7,383 nt of DNA, taken from positions 1 through 7,383 of the forward strand of contig CAYOET010000109.1 of the NCBI GenBank assembly GCA_964402985.1, written 5' to 3'. The DNA is from JADYYB01 sp964402985 (GTDB lineage: Bacteria > Pseudomonadota > Alphaproteobacteria > Rhizobiales > Kaistiaceae). The first letter of the stretch is position 1. Every line of letters begins with the position of its first letter. Shown piece by piece: positions 6,829 to 7,383 of this stretch. The notes beneath the pieces were generated by a model. That model had not been told where the DNA came from. It saw only the letters and a list, made by a program, of their open reading frames with translations, and did no database searches. The position numbers were made by a program, and so were the translations under genes.

Positions 6829-6878
6829 CCGCGAAAAGACCCCTCGGCAAGGCCGGGCTTTGTCGAGGGTTTTCGCGG
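6829..6878. repeat. Long 22-bp hairpin with a single 3-base bulge
   Basis: The outer stem pairs CCGCGAAAA (6829-6837) with TTTTCGCGG (6870-6878), 9 perfect pairs. After a GAC bulge (6838-6840), an inner stem pairs 6841-6853 with 6857-6869 through 13 positions, two of them G-U on the plus strand, around a CGG loop. The G-U pairs become A-C mismatches on the opposite strand, so the RNA is most stable when transcribed rightward. It ends 12 bases before the candidate -35 of the downstream gene. Confidence 0.85.
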
Positions 6879-6890
6879 CCCATTCTCCGA

Positions 6891-6919
6891 TTGGCGCTTC
6901 CCCTCCCCTGGGCTATCAG
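6891..6919 (+). promoter_or_regulatory. Candidate sigma70-like promoter for the FAH-family gene
   Basis: TTGGCG (6891-6896), a 17-base spacer and TATCAG (6914-6919) give a fair -35/-10 pair. Transcription would begin near 6926, leaving a leader of about 30 bases with GGAG at 6946-6949. If real, the hairpins upstream lie outside this transcript. Confidence 0.4.
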
Positions 6920-6955
6920 TTCGCCAGCCTCAGCCGACAGAGAACGGAGTCATCG

Positions 6956-7383
6956 ATGCGTCTCCTCCGCTATGGACCCAAGGGAACCGAACGCCCGGGG
7001 CTGCTCGACGCGGGAGGCGTCATCCGCGATCTTTCCTCGACCGTTCCGGACATCTCGCCGGACAGCCTCGCCGGCGGGGTGATCGACCGCGTGCGGCGCA
7101 TCGATCCGGCGTCGCTGCCCGCCGTCACGGGCGACGTCCGCATCGGCCCGTGCATCTCGCGCGTTGGCCATTTCATCGGCGTGGGGCTCAACTATTTCGA
7201 CCACGCCGCCGAGCTCAACCAGAACCCACCGGTCGAGCCGATCCTGTTCAGCAAGGCGCCAAGCTCACTCAGCGGTGCGAATGACGACATCCCCCTCCCC
7301 AACGGCTGGGTGAAGGGGGACTGGGAATGCGAGCTCGCCTTCGTCATCGGCAAGCGCGCCTACCAGGTGCCCGAGGCCGGCGC
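6956..7383 (+). CDS. Fumarylacetoacetate hydrolase family protein (N-terminal part, cut by window edge)
   Basis: The first 142 residues of an FAH-superfamily enzyme, a metal-dependent C-C hydrolase, decarboxylase or isomerase of 2-oxo acid intermediates; whole proteins of this type are about 280 residues. Residues 1-65 form the small N-terminal domain seen in bacterial members. The FAH core begins at about 70 with GVGLNYFDHAAE (75-86). His83 and Glu86 match the catalytic pair of human FAHD1, and Lys100 in LFSKAPSS matches its active-site lysine. WECEL (123-127) supplies two metal ligands, Glu124 and Glu126; the third (Asp) lies past the window. The exact substrate cannot be read: annotations in this group range from fumarylpyruvate hydrolase to ureidoglycolate lyase. 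The ATG at 6956 has GGAG at 6946-6949, 6 bases upstream, and the N-terminal MRLLRYG is typical of the group. Confidence 0.92.
   Translation, partial: MRLLRYGPKGTERPGLLDAGGVIRDLSSTVPDISPDSLAGGVIDRVRRIDPASLPAVTGDVRIGPCISRVGHFIGVGLNYFDHAAELNQNPPVEPILFSKAPSSLSGANDDIPLPNGWVKGDWECELAFVIGKRAYQVPEAG

Larger units (their letters stand above)
6608..6955. other. Divergent intergenic region rich in hairpins, no gene supported
   Basis: This 348-bp gap lies between divergently transcribed genes. The first 95 bases are unremarkable leader for the minus-strand gene. From 6704 to 6878 there are four inverted repeats, listed separately. The last 60 bases hold a candidate promoter and ribosome site for the plus-strand gene. 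Open frames cross it in both directions but lack family-like sequence or good starts, so I do not call a gene. Confidence 0.7.

Noticed and set aside
6608..6955. Riboswitch or CRISPR-like array in the hairpin cluster
   Set aside because: The stems differ in sequence and length, so there are no direct repeats with spacers. I could not match them to a riboswitch core, and the likely promoter lies downstream of them.
6777..7082. Possible small plus-strand gene starting in the hairpin region
   Set aside because: Its ATG sits inside the perfect dyad, it has no ribosome site, and it runs out of frame into the well-supported FAH-family gene.

Overview
The window is GC-rich DNA that looks chromosomal and alphaproteobacterial. 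The basis is the Mla-type gene order with a STAS-fused MlaE, the protein family at 3755-4708, and overall base composition. A short intergenic stretch near 6810 resembles an interspersed repeat I recall from Sphingomonadales, so that order is a reasonable but unproven guess. I see no mobile elements, CRISPR arrays, tRNA or rRNA genes.

Region 1 (1-3542, minus strand) is a tightly packed lipid-transport operon. Its order is mlaE (permease with an N-terminal STAS/MlaB-like domain), mlaF (ATPase), then an mlaD-like MCE protein that runs off the left edge. Gaps are 1 and 5 bases. Together they should form an inner-membrane MCE lipid transporter. The MCE protein has one MCE domain and an unusually long repetitive helical tail, more than 517 residues so far.

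Region 2 (3543-4708) starts with a 212-bp divergent intergenic region. It leads into a plus-strand gene of unassigned function whose N-terminal block resembles a conserved alphaproteobacterial hypothetical family, followed by a long Ala/Pro-rich low-complexity part. A strong 9-bp hairpin then sits between this gene and the convergent genes.

Region 3 (4763-6607, minus strand) is a probable two-gene operon. An LpxH-like metallophosphoesterase is followed, after 33 bp, by a PLP-dependent threonine/serine dehydratase-like enzyme.

Region 4 (6608-6955) is a 348-bp divergent gap with a striking run of hairpins, including a perfect 12-bp stem and a 22-bp stem with one bulge. It is followed by a plausible promoter and the start of a fumarylacetoacetate hydrolase family gene cut by the right edge.

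Apart from the hairpin cluster, the MCE repeat tail and the uncharacterised gene, the content is ordinary housekeeping and accessory metabolism. I found no convincing sign of a wholly new system.
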